The notes under the pieces: generated by a model
Seen by the model: only the letters and a program-made list of their open reading frames with translations
The model's database searches: none
Told to the model about the DNA's origin: nothing
NCBI RefSeq assembly: GCF_965363235.1
Contig: NC_134848.1
Coordinates: forward strand, 66,220,681-66,284,680
Reading direction: 5' to 3'
Source: Mytilus galloprovincialis
Lineage: Eukaryota; Mollusca; Bivalvia; Mytilida; Mytilidae
Length of the DNA: 64,000 nt
Shown here: in pieces, positions 31,101 to 38,733 of the stretch
Numbering within the stretch: the first letter of the stretch is position 1
Layout: each line of letters starts with the position of its first letter
Translations under genes and position numbers: made by a program

Positions 31101-33197
31101 GTATGCATTTCCTCCGATCTGTCTAGTACCGAAAGTGCTCCAACACATGAATCGGTACAATTGCCAGCTAATTCTTGTAGCTCCTCATTGGCCAAGGAGA
31201 CACTGGTACCCAGAACTGCTAAAAATGATATCAGATTATCCCATAAAAATACCAGTTCAAAAAAATCTACTACATCAGCCAAGAACAAAAATATACCATC
31301 CAAGCCCAGAAATATTCAGTCTGGTTGCATGGCCTCTATCAACAGAATTTTCAAAAAGAGAGGCTTTTCTAAAGAAACTAGACAACTCATGTCAGCTTCT
31401 TGGAGAACAGGAACTCAAAAGGACTATTCTAGTAAGTTCAAAAAATTCTGTGGCTGGTGTAGTGAAAGGGAAATTGATCCCTATTCTGCCTCTTTAACAG
31501 AAACTGCAGATTTTCTTACAAGTCTGTATACCAGTGGTCTCCAGTATAGTACGATTGGGGGCTACAGATCTATGTTATCAAGTGTTTTACCCCCAGTTGA
31601 AAAAATACCAGTAGGTCAACACCCATACATTATTCGTTTATTGAAGGGTGTTTTCAATTCAAGGCCTCCCAGGGTCAAACTACTTCCTGAATGGAATTTA
31701 GATAAAATACTTGAAATGTTAAAGAAAAAGCCTTTTGAACCAATGAAAAAGGCTGAACTCAAGTTTATCACATGGAAAACTGTATTTTTAATTGCTATCA
31801 CTACTTTCAGGCGTTGCAGTGATATACAGGCCTTACGTTTGGGAGATGGAAATATATCTGTACATAGCAGAGGAGTTTATTTTATTAGAGAAGGATTGTC
31901 AAAACAAGACCGTCCTGGACATTTTGGTGCTAAGATTTTTGTACCTGCCTTTGATGCAGAAAAGCTTCTTGACCCTAAAAGGGCATTAACGTACTATTTA
32001 AAGAGCACTGACAATTTTCGTGGTGAAAACAGACAAGATAGTAAATTGTTCTTAGCAATCAGTAATCCACATAAGCCAATTTCAAGTCAAACAATTTCAT
32101 CATGGATTGTGAGTACCATTCAGATGGCATATAACGACAAAAAGAAATCTGTTAAGGCTCATTCGACAAGAGCTATTGGTCCTTCTTGGGCTCTTTATAA
32201 AGGTGCATCAATGAAGAACATCATGGAAGCTGCTGATTGGAGCAGGGAATCCACATTCACCAAATTTTACTTACGTCACATAGACCCTCATGTTTTATCG
32301 AAGTAAATAAAAAAAAAAGAAGAAAAATACATAAAATTCAAAAAAACAAAAAAAGAAGAAAAATGTGTACAGTTTTTTAACTTGTAATATAGTTTGTATA
32401 GTGTTGGAACTATTCATATCCGACGAGATGCGATGCAAGCTTTTAAACCTTTGTGTGTGAGATGAAAAAGACATCTATTTAATGTGTTTAAAGTCAAACA
32501 TTTAGACTTTGTATATAGTGTAATATAGTGTACATTATTTGAACAAAAGAATTACAGTCCACCGCTTGAGTTGGGACTGCTTTAGAATCTATGGATATCC
32601 ATAATGTAAGGATATCAGGTAAGTGTAACAAGTAATATTAAAATTGTACAATTTTGTTCACAAATTGGAATTTTGTGAACGTAGTTACACTTACCTGATA
32701 TACTACCCACCTCCTCCCCATTAGTAATTCTTTTGGCAATCTGTTTGGATTTCGCCGGAGAATACTGAAGGGGTTCTCACGCTTGGACTGATTCACCGAG
32801 AGGTTTGAATTCTTGATCAGTCAAGCGTTTTGAGCGAGATGTGACCAAATACCGGAAAGATAATCCATAATGTAAGGATATCAGGTAAGTGTAACTACGT
32901 TCACAAAATTCCAATTTGTGAACAAAATTGTACAATTTGCGAATAATCATATGAAGATTTAAAATAATGTCAGTCACGGTCACCTATCCTAGTGTCATAT
33001 CTATACATGAATTCAAACGTGAATAACACTTGCAAAAATTATATATACATGACAATTTTATGTATTATTTATTGATTTCAGGATCCAATGCAGGAATACG
33101 CAAACAGAAAACAAACGATAGTCAATGGATCTCTTACACGTCAGGAATACACACATTGTTATTTTTTATTTATATTGCACTCGTTCTACTTGCGTAG
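19149..33197 (+). CDS. Type II membrane coiled-coil protein with C-terminal GPI-like signal, gene 2
   Basis: Coding exons by eye: 19149-19152, 22735-22935, 24258-24374, 25636-25851, 33082-33197, giving 217 residues. All introns are phase 1. Exons 3 and 5 have exactly the lengths of gene 1 (117 and 116 bases). Exon 4 is 42 bases shorter, removing 14 residues without a shift, and exon 2 lacks about 30 cytosolic-tail residues. Residues 1-30 form an acidic tail ending KSCCCSRW, 31-55 are the membrane helix, 56-180 a Cys-free heptad-like ectodomain with NNS, NMT and NYT, and 181-217 hold NDS and TSG before a 13-residue hydrophobic end (LLFFIYIALVLLA). Tail and TM divergence with a well-kept ectodomain start suggests a young duplicate under its own selection. 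Intron 4 (7.2 kb) holds a SINE and a whole DIRS element in the same orientation. The frame of exon 2 is also open upstream to 22668, but the shared acceptor argues against that start. Confidence 0.7.
19590..19665 (+). pseudogene. Possible stray exon-2 relic in gene 2 intron 1
   Basis: The + strand reads ENYEHDENDASMFDREYAG, close to the gene 1 exon-2 stretch EENQHGESKKYMFDKEYNCG that the gene 2 exon 2 lacks. No splice sites bracket it. Because the gene 2 exon-2 acceptor region (22660-22734) already aligns with that of gene 1, this would be a leftover of a separate duplication or conversion event, not a split exon. The similarity is short and could be chance. Confidence 0.3.
19720..19990. repeat. 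Mussel-type repeats in gene 2 intron 1
   Basis: 19735-19875 has TTTCTATGTTGTGTCTTCTG...TTATAGCCATGGCGTTGTCAG...GACTGTCCCTCTGGTATCTTTCGTCCCTCTTTT. The same family lies at about 24985-25130 and 35940-36095. 19880-19930 carries, in reverse, the TACGCCAAACGCGCGTTTAG core of the GACGAAACGCGCG family. Non-coding. Confidence 0.6.
20170..21145. repeat. CpG-rich block dense in ACGC/GCGTA motifs, interrupted by a repeat
   Basis: This block stands out from its AT-rich surroundings by many ACGC, GCGTA and CGTAC words, often in both orientations (for example GCGTATGTACGC, GGCGTACGTCAG). Short inverted sequences, GTACAGGTAAG near 20200 and its complement CTTACCTGTAC near 21137, may be terminal repeats. 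A mussel-type repeat (about 20440-20625) has inserted in it. Frames such as 20602-20982 show no motif and read through the motif field. Best guess: a non-autonomous DNA transposon with subterminal motif arrays. Confidence 0.4.
21405..21985. repeat. GACGAAACGCGCGTCTGGCGTA element, well kept, plus partial copy
   Basis: 21405-21775 has the whole pattern: CACCACTGGGTCGATGCCAC, GGTATCACCAGCCCAGTAGT, TCTTATCCCAGGAATAGATA, GAGCGTCACTGATGAGTCTT, GACGAAACGCGCGTCTGGCG and TAATCCTGGTACCTTTGATAA, whose last words also flank its left end. 21890-21980 is a divergent partial copy. Other copies: 48955-49040, 49405-49630, 53360-53560, 56460-56865; scraps at 16575-16650 and 62565-62625. Non-coding. Confidence 0.7.
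22190..22425. repeat. Fold-back family arm relic
   Basis: Runs from AAAATGTCCTGTTCGAAGTT to GAACAGCGGTATACTACTGT, following the order of the right arm of the 15172-16049 element (TTGTTTCCCTCTAATTGTTG, GTGTTTCCTCGCTTTTGGTT). It is truncated and diverged, in intron 1 of gene 2. Confidence 0.55.
23235..23510. repeat. Mussel-type repeat with a threefold 26-bp tandem
   Basis: A copy of the CTTGGTACA...GGTGGATTACACCTGGTTTTA family in intron 2 of gene 2. Within it, TTTTAGAAGTTAAACCTCTC plus AATTA is repeated three times (about 23383-23452), a local slippage expansion that other copies in the window do not show. Confidence 0.65.
23815..24050. repeat. GATGTGGTATGATTGCCAAAGAGACA element
   Basis: Contains AGATGTGGTATGATTGCCAA, GAGACCAAAATCACACAGAC and CCGTACGGCCTTCAACAATG in that order, a repeat I recognise from mussel sequence. 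Related copies are at 47740-47870 and, in reverse, about 35675-35725; its tail (ACGTGGCCGGGTACTTGTAT) recurs at 40815-40915 and 49675-49765. Non-coding. Confidence 0.6.
24985..25150. repeat. Repeat with TTAGCCATGACGTTGTCCAG core
   Basis: Same family as 19735-19875 (CTATGTTGTGTTTTGTGTTT, TTAGCCATGACGTTGTCC, CCTCTGGTATCTTTCGTCAC). It lies in intron 3 of gene 2. Confidence 0.55.
27283..27635 (-). mobile_element. tRNA-derived SINE with bivalve-type 3' domain
   Basis: Read on the minus strand, the head (27635 downward) has GTAACCGAGTGGTCTA, an A-box like that of Ser/Leu tRNAs, and GTTGTGAGTTAAAATCATG in the B-box place. The body ends with GGTTCTCCCCGGCTTTCTTC, AACTGATCGCTACGAAATAT and a TTAAACATCAATCATTCAAT tail, the conserved 3' domain seen in many mollusc SINEs. 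It is diverged but nearly full length. It sits in intron 4 of gene 2, just left of the DIRS element. Confidence 0.7.
27664..27817 (+). repeat. DIRS left inverted terminal repeat
   Basis: Starts GTTACACTTACCTGATATCC and ends GGCGAAATCCAAA. It is the reverse complement of 32744-32895 except for a two-base length difference. Confidence 0.9.
27888..29414 (+). CDS. DIRS element frame 1, gag-like protein
   Basis: A 508-residue frame at the usual place for a DIRS gag-like protein. The N-terminal third is rich in Ser, Glu and Lys (a basic RKTSSRRSKKRDE stretch, then acidic), the middle is more structured, and the C-terminus is basic and Asn/Thr-rich. No zinc knuckle is seen, as is common for DIRS. 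It overlaps the start of the next frame by 26 bases. Treated here only as a part of the element. Confidence 0.8.
   Translation: MRARMTEATVHHTLSEDEVLSTASSPKSSVAGDARDKMAEPKASRKTSSRRSKKRDEVEELNKKWESRFSQIETRFDKFFDLFSSNDGININKDTVTSGEQRPCQNQSEQDSGSSGAHRLVQDSNHEHFPTDSVRERENEDVVSLAPGLRERHDIGLLSEDESSLKSETENPQKSSSRFSKYVNGNESDSDENNNDHLKSLFGDDVKTKKETSSGGLILDKSQIDILSGSWRCKNPERLTAYNDEYRHSFPVHEKTSDILEVPSLDNMVPDLLVKKHGAKAYSVSQKSNLYNPCLKSLEKLAYQGQVAARMGIITTAYTQQALGNLLNTLSENEVNLDKSIQLVRDIFAMSTKSLDQVARAGAFHHLIRRKATLEDTGLNDIKELKHPLVSLPLTKSGVIGDNMEQTLKDRVDKNKQLKELLPELHVNKTFSVKRKATGNQFSNDWSKKPKFDNAQGSTFTGAKSNTQRTVQRTSTVTRPDKDDKSSGTTNNFRRFNNPFHAKGQQKK
29389..31497 (+). CDS. DIRS element frame 2, reverse transcriptase/RNase H
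   Basis: A 702-residue frame. Reverse transcriptase occupies about residues 60-300 with the YLDDW active-site motif, RNase H about 370-510 (TTDAST, LELEAV, DNSTVV blocks). A C-terminal part contains IDLFAS and YAFPPICLVP, which fits the methyltransferase-like region of DIRS1-group elements. It overlaps frame 1 at its start and frame 3 over its last ~1.1 kb, as is usual for this group. Confidence 0.9.
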   Translation: MPRGNKRNDYQIKVSNFHVQMLLPEIPVGGRLSLFLKEWTKITNDQWVLSIIKEGYKLEFQQFPPKTGVKITSVPAKDLEILHLEVKELMEKSAVEYVPQADILNGFYSTFFLVPKKTGDMRPVINLKPLNRYLRKQHFKMDSLSTVLNVVKQGDWAISLDLKDAYMHIPVFQKHRQYLRFCVKNSPCLQFSALPFGPTSAPRVFTKVVSVVAAHLRAQGIRLVVYLDDWFLVNQSSLMLVQDREIVLNLLVKLGFIINLKKSSLTPTQKITYIGALFHLDLGIVMPTHERVLKLQKTVKVMNLKKHATARDFLHLLGIMASCIEMIPYARLHMRPIQIYLLSHWRPTSQNLELNVPITQYLKSHLIWWSDTANITKGRSLQHWETHVTITTDASTSNGWGGHMDSQIVQGTWSDIQKTQHINCLELEAVLKTIQHFLPQLKRKNVLLRCDNSTVVQYINKQGGTKSIQLCQKTWDLLKLLIEHKIQIKAAHIAGKANVLADLLSRTKIRHTEWSLQETVAQQIFVRLGRPMIDLFASAENRKVKIFCSWFPHPEAYAIDALSIPWDNVIGYAFPPICLVPKVLQHMNRYNCQLILVAPHWPRRHWYPELLKMISDYPIKIPVQKNLLHQPRTKIYHPSPEIFSLVAWPLSTEFSKREAFLKKLDNSCQLLGEQELKRTILVSSKNSVAGVVKGKLIPILPL
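30354..32306 (+). CDS. DIRS element frame 3, tyrosine recombinase
   Basis: A 650-residue frame whose C-terminal ~330 residues are a tyrosine recombinase: an N-terminal SAM-like domain (around GTQKDYSSKFKKFC), then the catalytic Arg in FRRCSD, the HSTR box and a C-terminal Tyr region (FTKFYLRH). The N-terminal half overlaps frame 2 in another frame and may not all be translated; the real start could be near 31.3 kb. The enzyme would insert a circular DNA copy, which explains the lack of an integrase and of a target duplication. Confidence 0.9.
   Translation: MHRDDSLCKTSYETNSNLFAESLAPHFSKSGTECSNYTISKISSDLVVRYSQHYKGQIFTTLGNSCDHNDRCFYIERLGWSHGFPDSPRDLVRYTENSTYQLSRVGSCTENNTTFSPSVEKEKCTSAMRQLDCCTIHKQTGGHQINSALSKNLGFVETPNRTQNSDKSSTYSRQSECVSRSSITDKNKTHRVVSSGDCSSTNFCQVRQTDDRFVCISGKSQSENFLFMVSTPGSICNRCSVHTVGQCNRVCISSDLSSTESAPTHESVQLPANSCSSSLAKETLVPRTAKNDIRLSHKNTSSKKSTTSAKNKNIPSKPRNIQSGCMASINRIFKKRGFSKETRQLMSASWRTGTQKDYSSKFKKFCGWCSEREIDPYSASLTETADFLTSLYTSGLQYSTIGGYRSMLSSVLPPVEKIPVGQHPYIIRLLKGVFNSRPPRVKLLPEWNLDKILEMLKKKPFEPMKKAELKFITWKTVFLIAITTFRRCSDIQALRLGDGNISVHSRGVYFIREGLSKQDRPGHFGAKIFVPAFDAEKLLDPKRALTYYLKSTDNFRGENRQDSKLFLAISNPHKPISSQTISSWIVSTIQMAYNDKKKSVKAHSTRAIGPSWALYKGASMKNIMEAADWSRESTFTKFYLRHIDPHVLSK
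32597..32700 (-). repeat. DIRS internal complementary region
   Basis: The reverse complement of 32641-32700 is identical to the right end 32879-32938 (60 bases), and that of 32597-32644 is identical to the left end 27649-27696 (48 bases). The two overlap by ATTT. The region is thus a complete copy of the predicted circle junction, the known DIRS template for restoring its ends. Confidence 0.93.
32744..32895 (-). repeat. DIRS right inverted terminal repeat
   Basis: Starts TTTGGATTTCGCCGGAGAAT and ends CAGGTAAGTGTAAC; inverse of 27664-27817. The element continues 43 bases beyond it to 32938. Confidence 0.9.
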
Positions 33198-33651
33198 TCG
33201 AAATGCGTTCACTGTATATTTCTCTGTCATATACAGTCACTGTCCCGATATCAATTATCCTCATGAAGTTTTAAATAGTAGTTGCCTAAACTATATTTAA
33301 TTATTCATGACGAACTCTTCAACGTGTCTTTCTTTCCAATATAAACAATGGCGCGTGGAACGACTCAGCTACACTTATTTCTGTTACAATTGTTGAAAAA
33401 AACATATTTCACTGGTTAATATGTTTGTTTAAAACCTATAATTCATTATGTTTTATGTTTAATGTTGATAATTTTATTTATACCCAAACAAATTCGTTCA
33501 ACATCGGATTGGTTTCATCAGATCAAATTTAATGTATTACAAGATAACTCCGCCAGATATGGTCCTCTTTTAAAGGGGGTTTTCCCCAATATTCAAATCT
33601 AATAAATAACAATAACACAATATTTTAGTTTTTTTCAAGATTGCTATATAA

Positions 33652-33797
33652 AGACAATAAAAGTGAATTGACTTGATATATCAACGATACAAGAATTCAG
33701 CCCGTAACGGGGGGAAAGATCGACAGAGCCTCGCTGTTCCCCGTTTCTAAGCCTCATTCTTATATCGTTATGTCAAGTCAATATACAATTATTGTCT
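33652..33797. repeat. Fold-back MITE, copy B
   Basis: Same family as 5225-5372: left arm AGACAATAAAAGTGAATTGA, right arm ending ACAATTATTGTCT, with the same TATCAACGATA and CCCCGTTTCTAAGCCTCATT centre. It has diverged more than copy A. It lies 0.45 kb after the gene 2 stop codon. Confidence 0.7.
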
Positions 33798-33897
33798 ATA
33801 TTTCTTTTAGTTATCCTTTACAATTGTGCGAAGAACACGTCTTTTTATCTTTAATAGTAATTAAATAGAATTACTGCAAAAAAAAGTGCAATGTTAA

Positions 33898-36721
33898 AGC
33901 TAGGTTCACACTGCCGATCAGATCAACTCGATGATCCCGATTGTCCAAATTTCCACGACCAAGCTCAACCAAATTCTTGATCGGGCCTGTTTACGACTTA
34001 TACCCGACCGCCATCCGACTGTACACGACCTTAACTCGGCCATTCACGACTCCTTAATGACTCCATCTCGACTCCATCCCGACAACAAAATGAATACTTA
34101 TTCGACAATTCCGATCAATTCACGATCTTGACACGATCTTTACTCGACTAGCTAGACCAAATCAACTATTCAGGATCTCAGCCTGATCTCGACCAGACCA
34201 GATCGACCTGATCGTATATTGGTGGTAGGGATAATCGGGAATTAGTCGGGTATGCACATTTCTAGTATAAAAACGTCCGAGTTTGTTTATTCCCCGCCGC
34301 TTCGGATTGGGCATTAAGTGTTACACTTGTCCGTCCGAACGCAAGTACGTACCAACATGACCCTTTATAATGTTATATATATGCTAACTGGGGCATTATC
34401 GGTTTCACATGGACACATTCTCCGTTTTTTTGGTTATATTCAGCAGAAGGTCCGAGTAAAATCATACATTTAAAATATCTACATAGAAATAAAGTAATTG
34501 ATTTGTGGGCAAGGTGCATCTTCGCTAGCCAAGGGTTACGATCCACTTCCCTCGTGGAGAGGAGGGAAGTGGATCGTAACCATTGGCTAGCGAAGATGGG
34601 GCAAGGTGGTAAAAGCTCAGAGAGACTGGTTAGTAGCTGTGACAGAGCTTGCAGAGTGCATAGAAGACGAACAAGAAGATGTAGACAGCAACGGGCGACG
34701 AGAAATCTAGGTGAGGCAATGGCTGACACGACGACCACTGTGAGGGCCGTATGAGAGACTTGCACTAACTCAACAAAAAGGAACCAAATGCTTATAAAAC
34801 TTCCTCATAGTGGACACTGATATGTAATGGTAGTTTTATTGCTGTTTTTTGAAAATGACGCCACAAAATGAGATTTGTCACTGGATTAGTACTTATGTTA
34901 GATAGCAATATACCTAAACTTTACCATTCCCATTTCCTTGCTTTCTTACAAATAAAGCATACTGTTTGTCAAATATATGTGCATAAGTATGTTATCAGTA
35001 TTTTTCATAGATTTGATATCCAGTAGTTGAATGGTTAAAGATATTTGTTTTCTTTTTGCTGTATGGCACCAACCTGTATGTATTTGCCAAAAAATATTGC
35101 AAAAAGTAGGCAAAGATGTCACATATTTCCCCAAAATTTGACCCAAAGTAGAATTGGGAGGGATACCTTTTCTGAAACAGTTTACAACTTTACATATATC
35201 TATCAAGAGATCAAGAGCGCATTTCTTTCTAACCAAAGTTTGTTAAACGTTGTGTGCCGTTTGTTATAGTTTGTTAAACGTTACAGAAGTAGAAACAAAT
35301 GCATCGTTTGGTTAGAGGGGATTGAAATTTTGACAAGCAAGAACACGTTTAGATAATTGATTTAATGTTAAAAGAAATGCATCGTTTGAACTAACAAACG
35401 ACGAACGACAAACTGTAGACGCATATGCAGCGAGTGTATAGTTTATAAAAGTTTATGCAAACTTGCAAAAGTATGTTAGAAACAAATGATCAAAACGTGT
35501 GCTCGCTGAACAGTTTGTATCGTTACTGTCAGAAAAAATTCGCACCAATTAAAAAAAACATTTCTTTAGTCTCATTTTTGTGTGAAATAACGTCAAAAAG
35601 TTCGAATGAAAAAAAAATTGACTGTAAGGTGACCTATAGTTGTTATTGATAATTTCTGCGTAATTTGGTGTTCTGTGAAGAGCTGTCTCATTGGCAATTG
35701 TACCACATCTTCTCTTTTTATGCTACAAACATTTATGGACAAACGGAAAATACGGACAACCAAAACAGAAAATAGCCCATAAAACAGGTAAAATATAATC
35801 TTGATGTTCTTATAAACCAAATTTGAAAAATAACTTAGTCATCAGCAGTTTAACAATTACTTTAATATTTGAAAAATCAGCCAGTGCTAAAATTACAGAA
35901 TTTTCTTCCCTTCTGGAACATCTGAGATCATCCCAGGTTTTGTTGGGTAACGTGTTTCCTAAATTTTAGTTTTCTATGTTATGTGGACTGCTGTTTGTCT
36001 TCTCGTCGGTTACCGTTTTTGCTATGGCTGTGTCGGTTTGTTTTCGACCTTTTAGTTTGATTGTTCCTTGGGTGTCTGTTGCCTCTCTTTTAAAATGTTA
36101 CCTCGTCTTGCAAAAGTAAAGACACATACTGTTATTGGAGGAATTTTTGTACAGTTAAAAATAATGTTGCCACCATATTTTTGCGGAAGCAGAGTTATGA
36201 AGTTAATCAGATCTGCACACACTTTTAGAGAATCGTGTAGCAGTCATGTGTATTCGTGTATGGCCGAGTAGAGATCGAAGAGTGGTCGATTGTGATCGCG
36301 AAGGGATCGGATATTGGTCGAGTTGGTCTATAATAAAATAAATATATTAGTCGCAGTGATCTGGAAGCGATCGGGCATTGGTCGAGTTAATCTGGAAATG
36401 ATCGGACCTTAGTCGAGCAAAGGTAGAAATAATCGAGTACTGATCGGTAAAATTTTTGTATTCCGACCAAACTTGATCTCTACACGATCCTTTCCCGATC
36501 AATTCGACCGCTACTCGACGAATTCTCGATCTCTTCTCGAGTGACCTGCTTCTCGATCCTTACACGAATGTTTTTGACATGGGTAGAAAGTCAGATCGAT
36601 GAAGAGCAAGGTAGACTATCCCGAACTTTCTTGTCGATTGAGTCAGACCATTCTCCCGATCACGTAATTTGGCTTGATCGGGCTTGATAGAGTTGATCTA
36701 ATCGGCAGTGTGAACCTAGCT
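33898..36721. mobile_element. Decayed PIF/Harbinger DNA transposon with subterminal motif arrays
   Basis: Terminal inverted repeats AGCTAGGTTCACACTGCCG (33898) and CGGCAGTGTGAACCTAGCT (ending 36721) are flanked by TAA (33895-33897 and 36722-36724), the Harbinger target pattern (TTAA or TTAAA can also be read). Around 34646-34825 the + strand keeps pieces of a Harbinger transposase N-terminus: RRE, VRQWLTRRPL, GPYERL, KEPNAYK and, in the next frame, NFLIVDTDM, with stops between, so it is inactive. The outer ~350 bases at both ends are packed with CGATC/CGAC words. No DDE core is recognised. Copies of other repeats (35675-35725, 35940-36095) have inserted. Gene 1's 3' flank, otherwise alignable, lacks it. 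Confidence 0.8.
34516..34597. repeat. Long perfect-arm hairpin inside the Harbinger element
   Basis: TCTTCGCTAGCCAAGGGTTA...CCACTTCCCTC is followed after GTGGAGAG by GAGGGAAGTGG...TTGGCTAGCGAAGA. The arms are about 36 bases with one or two mismatches and an 8-base loop. Because of it, open frames appear on both strands here; they are shadows. Confidence 0.75.
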
Positions 36722-36724
36722 TAA

Positions 36725-37850
36725 ACAAAGAAGACAACAACCCGACAATAGAGCAGACAACAGCAGAAGGTCATAGAATATTATGGAGAAATTGTAATTG
36801 TATATCCTTTCCTTTTATATAAGTCGAGTTTAGATAGAAATAAATATTTTTATAACACAAGGTGAAGACATAAATTCTATAAAAAAAACCAAACATATGC
36901 TTCTCAGTGACCTTAATTTTAAAGACTGTTTTGCATGGACAATTGTTGTGTTTTGACTTGACGTACAATGTATCACAGATCTTTCTAGTTGCTACTCCTT
37001 TTGGTCAAATAATTTTTGTTTTTGTTGTAAAGATCGATTAAAACCTGTTATACCTCGTTGTATCGATGGTAAAACTTGCTGTTGGTATCATGATCATTTT
37101 ATCTGGCCTTGAAATTTGATAAATCATTAAATCAAAATTTTCGAAAGGGTTTGCCAAAAGCAGCTTTGATAATTTTTTCTAGGGATAGAACACTTAAGTA
37201 TTTTTTTTAATTTCGAAACTAAAACGATAAAACTTGAGATTAAAACGATTATACCATACTAGGAAGGAGAAACGACTGGCTAATTAATACCAATCCATCA
37301 AGTGTTGGTTTATAACTTTACACAAAACGCACAGGCTTTATACCATGAGACAATCAAATACAAAAGATCTTGCTATACAATCCACCAAAAAGACAACTAC
37401 ATCATCAAATAGTATGGCATATACTGCTTTGAAATAATATATGAAAATAAAATATAACTCGGATGGACTGATTGCCTTCCAAAGGTGACTGGGAAATAGA
37501 ACAATGGACACTTAGGTTTTCGTCCGACCGGCAGTTAAACACTTGAACAAGTGAGGCATACATTTGTCTTGTGTTCATCACTTGCAGAAGGCGTGGCACG
37601 TGGTTGCGTAATTGAGGATACAAAATTGGTTAACATTATTTAGGACTGGAAATTTATGGAGCAACTGCTTTTATTGCTGATCTTTATCTTAAATGGAGGC
37701 CTTCAACACAGAAAAAACTCGCGAATCTCACCACAAGTTGAAAATAGGCTTCCGATTTGAGCTAAATTCTGGGATTTATATATATGAATATAGGACATAC
37801 AATTCTCTTGCATTGCATATTAATTACGATTAAAAATCTGTACACCTCAC
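36725..37850. other. Downstream flank homologous to gene 1 flank, no gene
   Basis: 36770-36960 aligns with 16400-16580 after gene 1 (ATTATGGAGAAATTG, CACAAGGTGAAGACATAAAT, GGACAATTGTTGTG), so the duplicated unit extends this far past gene 2. The rest is AT-rich with no feature I can name. Confidence 0.5.
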
Positions 37851-37855
37851 ACTAG

Positions 37856-38041
37856 TGAATGTGTCCTCATTAAAGCAGTTACCTCAAGAACAATATACCA
37901 TGATAATGGAGCGATCTGAGAAGACATATAGAAATTGGAAGTCCGTGTTCTTCTACGATACATGTAGATTTGATTGGATGTCAATTGTCTGCATGGTTTG
38001 TTTCATACTTTTCTTCAGTATTTTTTTGTCGAATAATTTTT
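37856..38041 (+). pseudogene. Candidate orphan membrane exon of the gene family
   Basis: Bracketed by a possible acceptor (CACACTAG) and donor (GTAAAAG), this 186-base segment is an exact multiple of three and has phase 1 at both sides, like exon 2 of every family member. It encodes a ~45-residue polar tail, RNWK, a Cys/aromatic stretch, and a hydrophobic helix MSIVCMVCFILFFSIF. Sequence identity to the family is weak. I find no matching exons 3-5 before gene 3, so it may be a relic of a lost copy, or an alternative first part of gene 3. Confidence 0.3.
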
Positions 38042-38481
38042 GTAAAAGTATTCGGGTATTGAACATCCCCGGTTTCAAATGTTTCATGTATACACACCTT
38101 TGCCTTTTAAATTTTATAGATATTTATATATCCATGGCTTTCACTTTGTTTTGAGCTAGCGCTGCTGATGATGGTAATTTAAGAAAATGGCAAGATTTAT
38201 TAAGTGTAATTTTCATTTTAGAGAACCAATCTTTTACCAACACCTTACTAATAATATACCAAACGTAAAATAGAAACCGTTACTTTTACTTTAAAACTAT
38301 AAGAAAAAGTATGTCAACCTCGTAATGATGAGACAAAAGATAAGGATTTAAATCTATCGTATACATAAATTCTTTTAGAATTTCCCTTATTGATTCCAAT
38401 TATAACTAAGCAATTTTACACTTTTTGTAACTATTATATACAATTATGTTCTGTTACGTTACTTTGCCTTTATACCGCTAA

Positions 38482-38733
38482 GTCAGGTGGCCTTGATAGG
38501 CAAATAACCTCTGACCTGTTCAGAGCCCCTTAATCATGATAACTTGTTCTAAATTTAGCACAAGAATAACTGGGACAGGAAATATTACGTTTAATTGTTA
38601 TTAAACCGTGCAGTCAGGGGGCCTTGGTAGGCAAATTACATAATATGGTGTTTTGTTATGGCCCGTTCAGAGCCCCATAATTATGATAACGCGTGTTCTA
38701 AATTTAGCAGAAGAATAACCCAGACAGGAAATT
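38482..38733. promoter_or_regulatory. Tandem ~125-bp duplication upstream of gene 3
   Basis: Two copies share GTCAGG-GGCCTTG-TAGGCAAAT, GTTCAGAGCCCC-TAAT-ATGATAAC and GTTCTAAATTTAGCA-AAGAATAAC, followed by GACAGGAAAT. The second copy ends 82 bases before the gene 3 start codon. A trace (GTTATCACTTGTTCTAAATT) recurs at about 52050 before the gene 4 start. Position and conservation suggest proximal promoter sequence, but no factor is assigned. Confidence 0.45.

Larger units (their letters stand above)
27649..32938 (+). mobile_element. DIRS-type tyrosine-recombinase retrotransposon, looks whole
   Basis: A 5.29-kb element with three long overlapping frames (gag-like, RT/RNase H, tyrosine recombinase), ~153-bp inverted terminal repeats and an internal complementary region. 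The outer limits come from the internal region, whose reverse complement equals the right end joined to the left end through ATTT. ATTT is found once at each edge (27649-27652, 32935-32938). There is no target-site duplication beyond that, as expected for recombinase-mediated insertion. The terminal repeats differ by only one two-base gap, so the copy is young. It lies in intron 4 of gene 2, in the gene's orientation; gene 1 lacks it. I see no break in its frames. Confidence 0.93.

Noticed and set aside
34373-34765. Frames on both strands inside the Harbinger relic
   Set aside because: They are a by-product of the perfect hairpin at 34516-34597; the plus-strand transposase traces are in another frame.
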